From: Burkholderiales bacterium
GTDB taxonomy: Bacteria; Pseudomonadota; Gammaproteobacteria; Burkholderiales; Burkholderiaceae_C
Length of the DNA: 64,000 bases
Direction of reading: 5' to 3'
Assembly (NCBI GenBank): GCA_016185015.1
Contig: JACPOI010000020.1
Location: 434,001 to 498,000 of the forward strand
Shown: positions 24,758 through 33,077 of the stretch, one piece after another
Position numbering within the stretch: the stretch's first letter is position 1
Layout of the letters: every line of letters begins with the position of its first letter
Program-made: the position numbers and the translations under genes
Notes under the pieces: generated by a model
Told to the model about the DNA's origin: nothing
The model's database searches: none
What the model saw: the letters and a program-made list of their open reading frames with translations, nothing else

Positions 24758-26437
24758 ACCATCATCCGCTCCTCGCCGTTTGCCATCTACACGCGCGACC
24801 GTCGCGGCATCGTCACGGCCTGGAACCCGGCGGCTGAAAAGCTCTTCGGCTGGCGCGCTGAACAGATCCTGGGCAAACCCCTGCTGACCGTGCCGCATGA
24901 CAAGGAGCAAGAGACGGCCGAACTGCGCGACCGGGTCCTGAGCGGCGAGAGCATCATCGATCTCGAAGTGCAGCGCCAGAAGCAGGACGGTACCCTGTTC
25001 GACCTCAGCACCACGCTGGCGCCGCTGCGTGACGCCAGCGGCACGGTGACGGGTTATCTGGCGATTGCAACCGACATCACCGCGCGCAAGGCGGCCGAGC
25101 AGCAGGTCGAGTTCCTGGCCTACCGCGATGTGCTGACCGGCCTGCCCAACCGGCTGCTCCTGCAGGATCGTTTCGGGCAGGCCATCGCGCATGCGGAGCG
25201 CTCGCACAGCAAGGTGGCCCTGGTGTTTCTCGATCTGGACAACTTCAAGACCATCAACGATTCGCTGGGCCACGCCGTCGGGGACGCGCTGCTGCGGGAG
25301 ATTGCCCGTCGCCTGGGCGAATGCGTGCGGGAGACCGACACCATCAGTCGCCAGGGAGGGGATGAATTCCTCCTGGTGCTGTCCGACCTGGCCGGGACCG
25401 AGGCCATCCCGCCGGTGCTGCTCAAGATCCGCGAGCGCCTGCAGTCGCCTTTCACGGTGGACGGTCATGAGCTCACCACCTCGGCGTCGATCGGGGTGGC
25501 GCTCTATCCGGATGACGGACGCGATTTCGAGACCCTGCTCAAGAAGGCGGATACCGCGATGTACCGCGCCAAGGATGCCGGGCGCAACCATTACCGGTTC
25601 TTCGATGAGCAGATGAATGTCGAAGCCGTCGAGCACCTGCACCTCAAGAGCGGGCTGCGGCGTGCCCTGGCGCAGGGCGAATTCGAGCTGTATTACCAGC
25701 CGCAGTTCGAGCTGGCCAGCGGCCGGGTGGTCGGGGTTGAAGCCCTGCTTCGCTGGCACCATCCCGAGGCTGGCCTGATTCCGCCGGCGCGTTTCATCCC
25801 GGTGGCCGAGGACAGTGGCCTGATCGTGCCCATCGGTGACTGGGTGATCCAGGAAGCCTGCCGCCAGGCCATGGCCTGGCGCGCTGCCGGCCTGCCGCCG
25901 CTGATCATGGCCGTCAACCTCTCGGCCGTGCAGTTCCGCCGCGGCGAGGTGCAGCAGACCATCGCCCAGGCCCTGCAGACCACCGGCTTCGACCCGCACC
26001 TGCTCGAACTGGAGTTGACCGAGTCCGTCCTGATCGGCGACACCGAGACCGTGCTGAGCAGCGTGCGCCAGCTCAAGCAGCTGGGCGTGAAGCTGTCGGT
26101 CGACGACTTCGGCACCGGCTATTCGAGCCTCTCCTATCTCAAGCGCTTCGATGTCGACAAGCTCAAGATCGACCAGAGTTTCGTCCGCGACCTGGCCAGC
26201 GACCCGGACGACGCCGCGATCGTGCGCGCCATCGTCCAGATGGCGGGCAGCCTGAACCTGCGTACCATTGCCGAAGGCGTGGAAGATGCGGCCACGCTGG
26301 CGCTGCTGCGCGAGTTTTCCTGCGATGAGGCGCAGGGTTACCATCTCGCACGGCCGATGGCGGCCCAGGCCTTCGTCGACTTCATGACGCACAGGGCCGG
26401 CGCATCATCAAGCAACGAGAAAGTGGGGATGCCATGA
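24689..26437 (+). CDS. PAS-GGDEF-EAL bifunctional c-di-GMP enzyme (catalytic part of the disrupted gene)
   Basis: A 582-residue frame. After about 23 element-derived residues it has a PAS domain (about 25-140, IIRSSPFAIYTRDRRGIV), a GGDEF domain with intact RQGGDEF (Gly223-Phe227) and the RxxD inhibitory site RETD five residues before it, and an EAL domain (about 320-570) with EALLRW (Glu351), ELTESVL, DDFGTGYSSL, KIDQSFV and AEGVED. Both catalytic centres look competent for making and degrading c-di-GMP. The start codon lies inside the inserted element and overlaps the sensor fragment's stop, so expression may depend on reinitiation. The protein would be soluble and without its sensor. Confidence 0.85.
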   Translation: MDMRMQLRAQAAKGVARSGLCPQTIIRSSPFAIYTRDRRGIVTAWNPAAEKLFGWRAEQILGKPLLTVPHDKEQETAELRDRVLSGESIIDLEVQRQKQDGTLFDLSTTLAPLRDASGTVTGYLAIATDITARKAAEQQVEFLAYRDVLTGLPNRLLLQDRFGQAIAHAERSHSKVALVFLDLDNFKTINDSLGHAVGDALLREIARRLGECVRETDTISRQGGDEFLLVLSDLAGTEAIPPVLLKIRERLQSPFTVDGHELTTSASIGVALYPDDGRDFETLLKKADTAMYRAKDAGRNHYRFFDEQMNVEAVEHLHLKSGLRRALAQGEFELYYQPQFELASGRVVGVEALLRWHHPEAGLIPPARFIPVAEDSGLIVPIGDWVIQEACRQAMAWRAAGLPPLIMAVNLSAVQFRRGEVQQTIAQALQTTGFDPHLLELELTESVLIGDTETVLSSVRQLKQLGVKLSVDDFGTGYSSLSYLKRFDVDKLKIDQSFVRDLASDPDDAAIVRAIVQMAGSLNLRTIAEGVEDAATLALLREFSCDEAQGYHLARPMAAQAFVDFMTHRAGASSSNEKVGMP

Positions 26438-26727
26438 CAACGATCACCAGTAAGCTGGCCATGCTCGTCATGCTGGGCGTGGCCACCGCCGCCACGGCGC
26501 AGACCTGTGACGAGGCCTGGGCCGATTACAACGAGTTCAAGAAGCGCAATGCGATGGAGCCCTCGCAGTACGCGCTGACGACCTACGGGGCGACGGTGCG
26601 AGCCGCCTGCGGGCCCGACGCGCTGCCGGTGCCGCCGGGCACTGACACCCCGCCATTGCCGCGCGTGCGCAAACCCAAGCCGCTTCCCCCGCCCCCGCCA
26701 CCACCCCCGAAGCCGCCAAAAAACTGA
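26434..26727 (+). CDS. Small exported protein with a polyproline tail
   Basis: A 97-residue protein beginning with a signal peptide (TSKLAMLVMLGVATAATA, cleavage before QTCDEAW). The mature part has two cysteines (about 25 and 64) in CDEAWADYNEFKKRN and AACGPDALP, able to form one disulfide, and ends in a proline-rich tail with a run of eight consecutive prolines and several lysines. Its ATG overlaps the stop of the GGDEF-EAL frame by four bases, so the two are coupled. No family is recognised. The tail resembles cell-wall or protein-interaction spacers; periplasmic location is inferred. Confidence 0.65.
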   Translation: MTTITSKLAMLVMLGVATAATAQTCDEAWADYNEFKKRNAMEPSQYALTTYGATVRAACGPDALPVPPGTDTPPLPRVRKPKPLPPPPPPPPKPPKN

Positions 26728-26731
26728 GGGT

Positions 26732-26869
26732 TCAGCAGAACAGCAGGGCCAGCCAGGCGGGTTCGTCGAGCAGGTTGAGCAGCAGATAGCCGCCGGCACG
26801 GTAGAACCAGAGCGTGAGCTGGTCCTGCCGTGTCCAGGGGGTTGCCGCCTCGTCTGGCACCGGCGTCAT
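26732..26869 (-). CDS. Hypothetical small protein coupled to the FAD oxidoreductase gene
   Basis: A 45-codon frame whose ATG overlaps the stop of the upstream FAD oxidoreductase by four bases, the usual sign of translational coupling. It reads TPVPDEAATPWTRQDQLTL, then WFYRAGGYLLLNLLDEPAW and LALLFC. The second half is hydrophobic with a possible membrane-associated helix. It ends five bases from the stop of the opposite-strand proline-rich gene. No family is recognised; it may be a chance frame, but its position and non-random composition make it worth listing. Confidence 0.42.
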   Translation of the reverse strand: MTPVPDEAATPWTRQDQLTLWFYRAGGYLLLNLLDEPAWLALLFC

Positions 26870-28599
26870 GACAGTATGTCGAGGGCCAGCGCCTCGGCCA
26901 CCTTGATGCCGTCCACGCCGGCCGACAGGATGCCGCCGGCATAACCCGCGCCTTCACCGGCCGGGTAGAGGCCACGCACGTTCAGGCTTTGCAGATCATC
27001 GCCACGCGGGATGCGCAGGGGTGAAGAGGTGCGCGTCTCCACACCGGTCAGGACCGCGTCCTGCATGTCGAAACCCTTGATCTTGCGGCCGAAAGCCGGC
27101 AGTGCTTCGCGGATGGCCTCGATGGCGTAGCCGGGCAGGGCGCCGTGCAGGTCGCCCAGATGCACCCCCGGCTTGTAGGAAGGCAGCACGCTGCCGAAGT
27201 CGCTGGACGGCTTGCCGGCGATGAAGTCGCCCACCAGCTGGCCGGGCGCCTCGTAGTTGCTGCCACCCAGCACATAGGCCTGAGCCTCCAGCTTGCGCTG
27301 CAGCACGATGCCGGCTAGCGGGTGGTATTGCGGGGGCTGCTGCCGGGCCATGGCGGCGGCCTGCTGGGCGTAGTGCAGGCCATCGGTCTCGCCGAAAGCG
27401 GCCTGCCATTCGGCCAGGTCATCGATGCCCTGGGGGTAGTCGACCGGTTCGATGCCGACCACGATGCCCGCATTGGCGTTGCGCTCGTTGCGCGAATACT
27501 GGCTCATGCCATTGGTCACCACCCGGCCCGGCTCGGAGGTGGCAGCCACCACCGTGCCGCCGGGGCACATGCAGAAGCTGTAGACGGCACGGCCGTTTTT
27601 CGCGTGGTGCACCAGCTTGTAATCGGCCGCTCCCAGCAGGGGGTGGCCGGCGTATTTGCCCCAACGGGCCCGGTCGATCAGACCTTGCGGGTGCTCGATG
27701 CGAAAGCCCACCGAGAAAGGCTTGGCCAGCATGCTCACGCCGCGGTCCCAGAGCATGGCAAAGGTGTCGCGCGAACTGTGGCCCAGGGCCATCACCACGT
27801 GGGTGGCGCGCAATTCGTAAGTCGTGTTGGTGGCCAGGTCCAGCACCGTCAGGCCCCGTAGCCGTTTCCCGTCAGCAACGTCGTCCAGCAGCACGTCGGT
27901 CACGCGCTGCTGGAAGCGGATCTCGCCACCCAGGGCGATGATCTGCTCGCGGATGCTTTCCACCACCTTGACCAGCTTGAAGGTGCCGATGTGCGGATGC
28001 GCCTCGACCAGGATCTCCGCGGGCGCGCCGGCCGACACGAACTCGTGCATGACCTTGCGGCCCAGGTGGCGCGGGTCCTTGATCTGGCTGTAGAGCTTGC
28101 CGTCGGAAAAGGTGCCGGCGCCGCCTTCGCCGAACTGCACGTTCGACTCCGGTTTGAGGACGTGCTTGCGCCACAGGCCCCAGGTGTCCTGGGTACGCTG
28201 GCGTACCGTCGTGCCGCGCTCAATCACGATGGGCCGGAAGCCCATCTGCGCCAGGATCAGCGCCGCGAAGATGCCGCAGGGGCCGAAGCCCACCACCACG
28301 GGCCGCTCCTGCAACCGGGAGGGTGCCTGCGCGACGGGGTGGTACACGAGGTCCGGGCTGGGGCGGATATGCGGGTTCTGGGCGAACTTCGTCAGCAGCG
28401 TCGTCTCAAGCGCAGCGGGCACTTCCACGTCGACGATGTAGACCTGCTGCAGCTCGGCCTTGCGCGCGTCGTAGCTGCGCTTGTAGATGGTGTGGCGGGT
28501 GATGTCGCCGGGCGCGATGCCCAGTGTCCTGGCGATGAGGGCGGGCAGCGCCTCGGGCGCGTGCTCCAGCGGCAGCTTGAGTTCGGTCAGTCGGATCAT
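26866..28599 (-). CDS. NAD(P)/FAD-dependent oxidoreductase (COG2509 type)
   Basis: A 577-residue flavoprotein. An N-terminal domain of about 95 residues (IRLTELKLPLEHAPEALPALIA, then HTIYKRSYDARK) precedes the FAD-binding Rossmann motif PVVVGFGPCGIFAALILAQMG and IERG. A second glycine-rich motif, ATHVVMALGHSSRDTFAML, follows, and the C-terminal AGEGAGYAGGILSAGVDGI binds the cofactor. COG2509 proteins are conserved but unassigned FAD dehydrogenases. The internal ATG at 28599 with AGGGAAT upstream matches family N-termini better than an in-frame ATG nine codons earlier. It is divergent from rnpB. Confidence 0.85.
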   Translation of the reverse strand: MIRLTELKLPLEHAPEALPALIARTLGIAPGDITRHTIYKRSYDARKAELQQVYIVDVEVPAALETTLLTKFAQNPHIRPSPDLVYHPVAQAPSRLQERPVVVGFGPCGIFAALILAQMGFRPIVIERGTTVRQRTQDTWGLWRKHVLKPESNVQFGEGGAGTFSDGKLYSQIKDPRHLGRKVMHEFVSAGAPAEILVEAHPHIGTFKLVKVVESIREQIIALGGEIRFQQRVTDVLLDDVADGKRLRGLTVLDLATNTTYELRATHVVMALGHSSRDTFAMLWDRGVSMLAKPFSVGFRIEHPQGLIDRARWGKYAGHPLLGAADYKLVHHAKNGRAVYSFCMCPGGTVVAATSEPGRVVTNGMSQYSRNERNANAGIVVGIEPVDYPQGIDDLAEWQAAFGETDGLHYAQQAAAMARQQPPQYHPLAGIVLQRKLEAQAYVLGGSNYEAPGQLVGDFIAGKPSSDFGSVLPSYKPGVHLGDLHGALPGYAIEAIREALPAFGRKIKGFDMQDAVLTGVETRTSSPLRIPRGDDLQSLNVRGLYPAGEGAGYAGGILSAGVDGIKVAEALALDILS

Positions 28600-28672
28600 G
28601 GCATTCCCTGGGCTTGTATCGATCAAGCAGAAGAGGTCGCCATGATACGCGGCGGCGGACGGCGCCGCTTGC

Positions 28673-28681
28673 TGGGATAAT
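28673..28681 (+). promoter_or_regulatory. Extended -10 element of rnpB
   Basis: TGGGATAAT is an extended -10 (TG-n plus GATAAT) placed eight bases before the 5' end of the RNase P RNA. No good -35 is visible, which is common with extended -10 promoters. Confidence 0.5.
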
Positions 28682-28688
28682 CAGTACT

Positions 28689-29018
28689 GTGAAGTCAGCC
28701 AGACCGCCGCTGGCGCTAGTCCCGAAAGGGCGCGCTGGAGGAACGTCCGGACTGCACAGGGCAGCGTAGGAGGTAACACCTCTCCACCGTGAGGTGAGGA
28801 TCAGAGCAACAGAGACGAGTCGCAGCGGGGCAACCTGCTGCGGGTGAAACGGGCAATCTCTACGCGCAGCAATACCAAATAGGCACACGCTGACGGGGCC
28901 CCCCGAGTGTGCGGGTAGGTAGCACCGAGCCGGTGGGGCGACCCCCGGCCCAGATTAATGGCGGTCACACCGCGGGCAACCGCGGGCGCACAGAATCCGG
29001 CTTATCGGCCGACTTCAC
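28689..29018 (+). ncRNA. rnpB: RNase P RNA (bacterial type A)
   Basis: The catalytic RNA that, with RnpA protein, removes 5' leaders from tRNA precursors. The P1 stem is formed by GTGAAGTC at the 5' end and GACTTCAC at the 3' end. Conserved regions follow in order: GAGGAACGTCCGGACT (CR-I), the P4 half near CAGGGCAGCG, AACGGGCAATCTCTACGCG, AGCAATACCAAATAGGCA, GGTAGCACCGAGCC, CCCAGATTAATGGC and ACAGAATCCGGCTTATCGG. The length of about 330 bases is normal. It lies between a divergent FAD oxidoreductase and a convergent Rrf2 regulator. Confidence 0.96.
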
Positions 29019-29028
29019 ACTTCTAACC

Positions 29029-29053
29029 ATGGGCGCCGCAGCGCGGCGCCCAT
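29029..29053 (+). terminator. Hairpin after rnpB
   Basis: An 11-bp perfect stem, ATGGGCGCCGC and GCGGCGCCCAT around AGC, starts 11 bases after the RNase P RNA. Only a few T residues follow, so it may end or process the transcript weakly. Confidence 0.5.
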
Positions 29054-29074
29054 TTCCCTGCGGCAGGCTTGGCC

Positions 29075-29608
29075 TTAGCGCTTGCCGGCCAGGGCGGCGG
29101 CCAGCGCGAACACCGAATTCGGCGCCGTGGTCTTGACGGCTTCGGCCTTGCGCTGGGTGAAGATGCCGCGCCGGCTGGCGGGCCGCGTCTCCAGCGGCAC
29201 GCCCTTGGCGCGTTGCTCCTCGCAGAGCTGCTGCAGCTTGATGGATTGCAGATGCTCCATCATGCGGCTGTTCAGTCCGCTCCACAGGTCTTGCGTCAGC
29301 TGCCAGCCGGCTTCACCGGTCTCCGAGCTTTCCTCGGACTGGAGCCCCCGTGGGCCTTCCACGGCGCGGATGATGTCGGCCACGCTGATCTGCTGTGGAT
29401 TGCGGCCCAGGGCGTAACCCCCGCCCGGCCCGCGCGTGCTCTCCACCAGACCCTGCTGGCGTAGCTTGCTGAACAGTTGTTCCAGATAGGACAGCGAGAT
29501 CTGCAGCCTTTGCCCGATGGAGTTCAGGGGCACGGGCCCCGAGTTCTCACGCAGGGCGAGATCGATCATGGCAGCGACGGCAAACCGGCTCTTGGCGCTC
29601 AAACGCAT
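29075..29608 (-). CDS. Rrf2/IscR-family regulator lacking Fe-S ligands
   Basis: A 177-residue protein from the ATG at 29608 (RLSAKSRFAVAAMIDLALRE). The winged HTH and the wing STRGPGGGYALGRNPQQI match IscR closely. Where IscR carries three cysteines for a [2Fe-2S] cluster, this protein has GPRGLQSEESSETGEAGWQLTQDLW, with none; the only Cys is later in LQQLCEEQ. It is therefore probably a cluster-free regulator. No isc or suf genes are nearby, and it is divergent from nhaR. An upstream in-frame ATG at 29752 would add 48 AT-rich-coded residues without family similarity. The basic tail after residue 130 is unusual. Confidence 0.82.
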   Translation of the reverse strand: MRLSAKSRFAVAAMIDLALRENSGPVPLNSIGQRLQISLSYLEQLFSKLRQQGLVESTRGPGGGYALGRNPQQISVADIIRAVEGPRGLQSEESSETGEAGWQLTQDLWSGLNSRMMEHLQSIKLQQLCEEQRAKGVPLETRPASRRGIFTQRKAEAVKTTAPNSVFALAAALAGKR

Positions 29609-29690
29609 GGCGTTTCCTTTCTGCAGACAGGTTGTGCGGACGGATAGCGCCCGCTCAAAGAACTGTAAGGACAATTGATATTCCGGTAAA

Positions 29691-29727
29691 TTCGAATTTT
29701 CAAACAAATCAGTTCGAGAAAATCGAA
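29691..29727. promoter_or_regulatory. Dyad operator between the Rrf2 gene and nhaR
   Basis: TTCGAATTTTC and GAAAATCGAA form an inverted pair with a single bulged base, 16 bp apart, and a third TTCGA lies between them. The DNA is markedly AT-rich for this genome and ends 14 bp before the nhaR start. It is a likely site for NhaR itself or for the divergent Rrf2 regulator. Confidence 0.45.
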
Positions 29728-29741
29728 GTGAAAGAGTTCCC

Positions 29742-30638
29742 ATGAACTTCAAGCATTTGCACTATTTCTGGGTGGCTGCGAGGTCCGGCGGTATCTTGAA
29801 GGCGGGTGAGCAGTTACACACAACCCCTCAGACCCTGTCCGGGCAGATCAAACTGCTCGAAGAAAGGCTGGGGCGCAAGCTGTTTCGCAAGAGCGGGCGC
29901 CAGCTCGAGCTGACCGATGACGGTCGCGTGGCCCTGGGGTATGCCGACGAGATCTTCACGCTCGGGGCCGAGCTGGAGGCCGCGCTGCGCCAGCCGCTGG
30001 GCGGGCCGCGCCTGCTGGATTTTCGCGTGGGGGTGGCGGATTCGGTGGCCAAGTCGGTCGCCTATCGCCTGCTCGAACCCGCCATGGACCTGGAGGTGCC
30101 GGTGCGCCTGATCGGCGTGGAGGGCAAGTTTCCCGACCTGCTGGCGCAACTGGCCCTACAACGGCTCGACCTGGTGATTGCCGACGAGCCGCTGACGCGG
30201 CGCATCAGCGTCAAGGCCTACAACCACGCCTTGGGCACCTCGCCCATGAGTTTCTTCTGTGCACCGGCGCTGCGCAGCCGGCTGCACGGGGCGTTCCCGC
30301 AATGCCTGCACGGCGCGCCCATGCTGATCCAGGGGGCGGCCTCCTCGGTGCGCCAGCAGCTCGACGGCTGGCTGGCGCGCCAGCAGATCCAGCCGCGTTT
30401 CGTGGGCGAGTTCGACGACGGCGCGCTGATGACGGCCTTCGGCCGCGAGGGCCGGGGCGTCTTCATGTCGCCCACCGTGCTGGAGGCCGAGACGGTGGCG
30501 CACTATGGCGTGGAGGTGATCGGCCGTAGCGAGGAGCTGGTGGAGGAGTTCTATGCGGTCTCGGTCGAGCGGCGCATCAAGCACCCGGCGGTGGCCGCCA
30601 TCACGCAGGCGGCGCGCGGCCGCCTGTTCCACGCTTGA
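29742..30638 (+). CDS. nhaR: Transcriptional activator NhaR, LysR family
   Basis: A 298-residue LysR protein with the NhaR-specific opening NFKHLHYFWVAARSGGI and an HTH covering HTTPQTLSGQIKLLEERLGR (about 27-46). The effector domain follows, with GVEGKFPDLLAQL and GRGVFMSPTVLEAE. In enterobacteria NhaR activates the sodium/proton antiporter gene nhaA in response to Na+; related betaproteobacterial proteins stand without an antiporter beside them, as here, so the target is unknown. It is divergent from an Rrf2-family gene across 133 bp of AT-rich DNA. Confidence 0.85.
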   Translation: MNFKHLHYFWVAARSGGILKAGEQLHTTPQTLSGQIKLLEERLGRKLFRKSGRQLELTDDGRVALGYADEIFTLGAELEAALRQPLGGPRLLDFRVGVADSVAKSVAYRLLEPAMDLEVPVRLIGVEGKFPDLLAQLALQRLDLVIADEPLTRRISVKAYNHALGTSPMSFFCAPALRSRLHGAFPQCLHGAPMLIQGAASSVRQQLDGWLARQQIQPRFVGEFDDGALMTAFGREGRGVFMSPTVLEAETVAHYGVEVIGRSEELVEEFYAVSVERRIKHPAVAAITQAARGRLFHA

Positions 30639-30641
30639 ACT

Positions 30642-31790
30642 TCAGCGTGGGCAGGACGACGCACCCATGCCGGCCTTGAGCATTTCGGCGCGCTGCGGCG
30701 TGGCCGGGTGGGTGCTGAGCCAATCGCCCAGGGTGCTGCGCTGTTGTGCGGGTTCCCCCTGCGCGGCCGGCGGCCGGCCTTCGCGGGCCTGGGACATGCC
30801 CAGCAGCAGATCGGCCATGGGGGCGGTGGGGAGCTGCGCGCTGGCCATCAGCGCGAGGGCAAAACAATCGGACTCGCTCTCGTGCTGGCGCCGGTAGGCC
30901 AGGCCGGTGAGCACCGTGCTGGTCATGGACACCAGGCTGGAGACGTCGCCCAGGGCCAAGCCCAGGCCGACGTTGAGCACGCCTTGCTCGACGATGAGCC
31001 GGGTGCCGTGGCGGTGCTCGACGTGGCCGATCTCGTGCGCCAGCACGCCCAGCAGCGCGTCGTCGCCCAGGCCCTGTTTGGCGGCGGCTTCGACCAGTTC
31101 GTCGGTCATCACCAGGGTGCCGCCGGGCAGGGCAAAGGCGTTGGGGCCCATGCCGCGGCGGAAATGCAGTTCGTAGCGCGGGGCGTAGGCCGGGTAGCGC
31201 TTGAGTGAGGGCTCCAGGCGCGCCAGCAGCGCCGTGAACTGCGTGCGCAGTTCCTGCTGGCGCTCCGGGGGCAGCTGGCTGGGTTTTAGCCAGGCCTGGT
31301 CAACCTGGGCCATGGCCTGCTGGCTCAGGCTCAGCTCCCACTCCAGCGGCACATGGCGGCTGAGCTGGGCCGCCGCCCAGGGCGTGCCCCAGCGGTAGAA
31401 GGCCAGAAGGCCGGCCACGGCCACGAGCAGTACGCCCAGTAGCACGGGCCAGCGGGTCTGCATGCGTTGGGCCAGGCCGGGGCGGGCGCCGGCGGCGGCC
31501 AGGGCCTGCTGCCAGGCCAGGGGCTGGTCGATCTCCACGCTGCCGTGGTCGCGCAGCGCCACGCTGATGCGTTCCGGTGCTCGGCCAGCGCTCCATTGCG
31601 GCGGCCACTCGACCTCGTCGTGTTCGAAGCGGCGCGAGGCGGCATGCGCCAGGTCCACCACGTGCAGATGCAGAGCCGGGCCCCGGGGGCCGGGTTCCAG
31701 CACGATCAGCACCTCGCGCGCGCGGCTGTGGCGGCCGTTGAACCATTTGGCCCGCAGGGGCGTGGCAGCAGGTTTCGACGCCTCAGCCAT
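30642..31790 (-). CDS. M48 family metallopeptidase
   Basis: A 382-residue protein. The N-terminal 105 residues form a soluble beta-rich domain, then a single membrane helix (about 112-132, WPVLLGVLLVAVAGLLAFY), and the peptidase domain carries HEIGHVEHRHG (His about 260) with the third ligand in HESESDCFALALM. Zn-dependent cleavage of misfolded or unknown membrane or periplasmic proteins is expected. It follows a DUF898 membrane protein gene on the same strand with an 8-bp gap, a pairing often seen, which suggests a shared envelope function. The stop lies three bases from that of nhaR on the other strand. Confidence 0.88.
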   Translation of the reverse strand: MAEASKPAATPLRAKWFNGRHSRAREVLIVLEPGPRGPALHLHVVDLAHAASRRFEHDEVEWPPQWSAGRAPERISVALRDHGSVEIDQPLAWQQALAAAGARPGLAQRMQTRWPVLLGVLLVAVAGLLAFYRWGTPWAAAQLSRHVPLEWELSLSQQAMAQVDQAWLKPSQLPPERQQELRTQFTALLARLEPSLKRYPAYAPRYELHFRRGMGPNAFALPGGTLVMTDELVEAAAKQGLGDDALLGVLAHEIGHVEHRHGTRLIVEQGVLNVGLGLALGDVSSLVSMTSTVLTGLAYRRQHESESDCFALALMASAQLPTAPMADLLLGMSQAREGRPPAAQGEPAQQRSTLGDWLSTHPATPQRAEMLKAGMGASSCPR

Positions 31791-31798
31791 GGCCGGCC

Positions 31799-33013
31799 TT
31801 AACCCACGATGTCCAGGCCGGCCATGTCGGCCAGCGCATCACCCAGCGCGTCCTGCTGGCGCACCAGTTCGCCGATCAGCTGGTCCAGCCCGCCCTTGAC
31901 GTGCAGGGTGACCGCGTCGGCTTTCATGCGGTATTCGCTGACGCGGGCGAAGGGGCGATAGAAGCCCAGGGTCAGCAGCGTGAGCAGGATGTTCTTGATG
32001 CGCAGGCGCACAAAGGCCCAGTGCTGCAGGTCGCACTTGAAGCGGGCGATCTGGCTCAGGCCCACGTTGCTCCAGATCAGCTTGAACATGCGCGCCTCGC
32101 GGTAAGCGCGGGCGGGTGCTGAGGCGAGGATCAGGCCCAGGATGGCGGCGATCGCGATGAAGAAGATCAGCACGAACATGGCCGGACCACGCACGGTGCT
32201 GAACATCGACTGGACGGTGTAGGCCGCGCCGGCGGCCAGCGCCAGGATCAGGGCGACGCCAGCCAGGAACACGACGATGGTCGCCCCCCAGATCCGCACG
32301 AAGTCGCTGTAGACCGGTTTCCAGCGCCCGCGCTGTTTGCCGATGCCGGCGCGCAGCACCAGCAGGCTCTTGTAGTTGAACTCCACGCGGATGATGCACA
32401 GCACGCTGAGCACCAGGCCGATGGCGATCAGTCCCCACATGGGCGCGTTCACCCGGGGCCAGACCGGGCCGGGCCTGCCGCCGGGCGTGCGCGCGGCTTG
32501 CGCCGAATCGGCGGACAGGACGTCGAGCCCGTAAGTGATGCCGACCCAGATCGCGGCCATCAGAAAGATCGGCCAGCTGGCCACGTAGACGTCTTTCCAG
32601 CGCGCGGCGAACTGCAGCTGCAGGCCGCGCCAGCGGGTGCTGGCCAGGCGGAAACGCATGGCACTGCCCCAGATGTAGGGCGCCAGCAGGGCGGCGGCGA
32701 TGATGAAGATGGAGACCACGGTGTCCTGCCCGGTCTCGGCTGCGATCTTGTAGGCCACGTAGAGCAGGGCGAAGAGGATGAAGCTGACCACCATCTTGCG
32801 CAGCGGCGCGGTGAACTCCAGCGGGCTGCCAGCGACCATGGTGTGGTCGTAGAAATACCGCGCGGTACGCCGGCGTGCCCAGGGGGTGTACAGGCCCAGC
32901 GTGACGATGGACAGCAGCAGGTTGACGATCCAGACCCGGAAGTACTCGCCGCCGCTGCCGGAAAACCGCAGCCGGTACGCGGCGATGCCGTGGCGCTGTG
33001 TCGTGCTGTCCAT
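31799..33013 (-). CDS. YjgN/DUF898 family membrane protein
   Basis: A 404-residue protein with about eight hydrophobic segments. The repeated family pattern is visible: YRLRFSGSGGEYFRVWIVNLLLSIVTLGLYTPWARRRTARYFYDHT at the N-terminus and FVRLRIKNILLTLLTLGFYRPFARVSEYRM near the C-terminus, each an amphipathic TLGxYxPWAR-like motif after a helix. The first is quoted only as its key elements; function is unknown. E. coli YjgN is an inner-membrane protein. The gene is upstream of, and almost joined to, an M48 peptidase with its own membrane helix, so a joint envelope role is plausible. Confidence 0.85.
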   Translation of the reverse strand: MDSTTQRHGIAAYRLRFSGSGGEYFRVWIVNLLLSIVTLGLYTPWARRRTARYFYDHTMVAGSPLEFTAPLRKMVVSFILFALLYVAYKIAAETGQDTVVSIFIIAAALLAPYIWGSAMRFRLASTRWRGLQLQFAARWKDVYVASWPIFLMAAIWVGITYGLDVLSADSAQAARTPGGRPGPVWPRVNAPMWGLIAIGLVLSVLCIIRVEFNYKSLLVLRAGIGKQRGRWKPVYSDFVRIWGATIVVFLAGVALILALAAGAAYTVQSMFSTVRGPAMFVLIFFIAIAAILGLILASAPARAYREARMFKLIWSNVGLSQIARFKCDLQHWAFVRLRIKNILLTLLTLGFYRPFARVSEYRMKADAVTLHVKGGLDQLIGELVRQQDALGDALADMAGLDIVG

Positions 33014-33077
33014 CTCTCCCCCTGTTATGACCTTGCGCAGGCAGTTTAGCAGCGCTGTCGGCAGGATCTTTCAGGAC

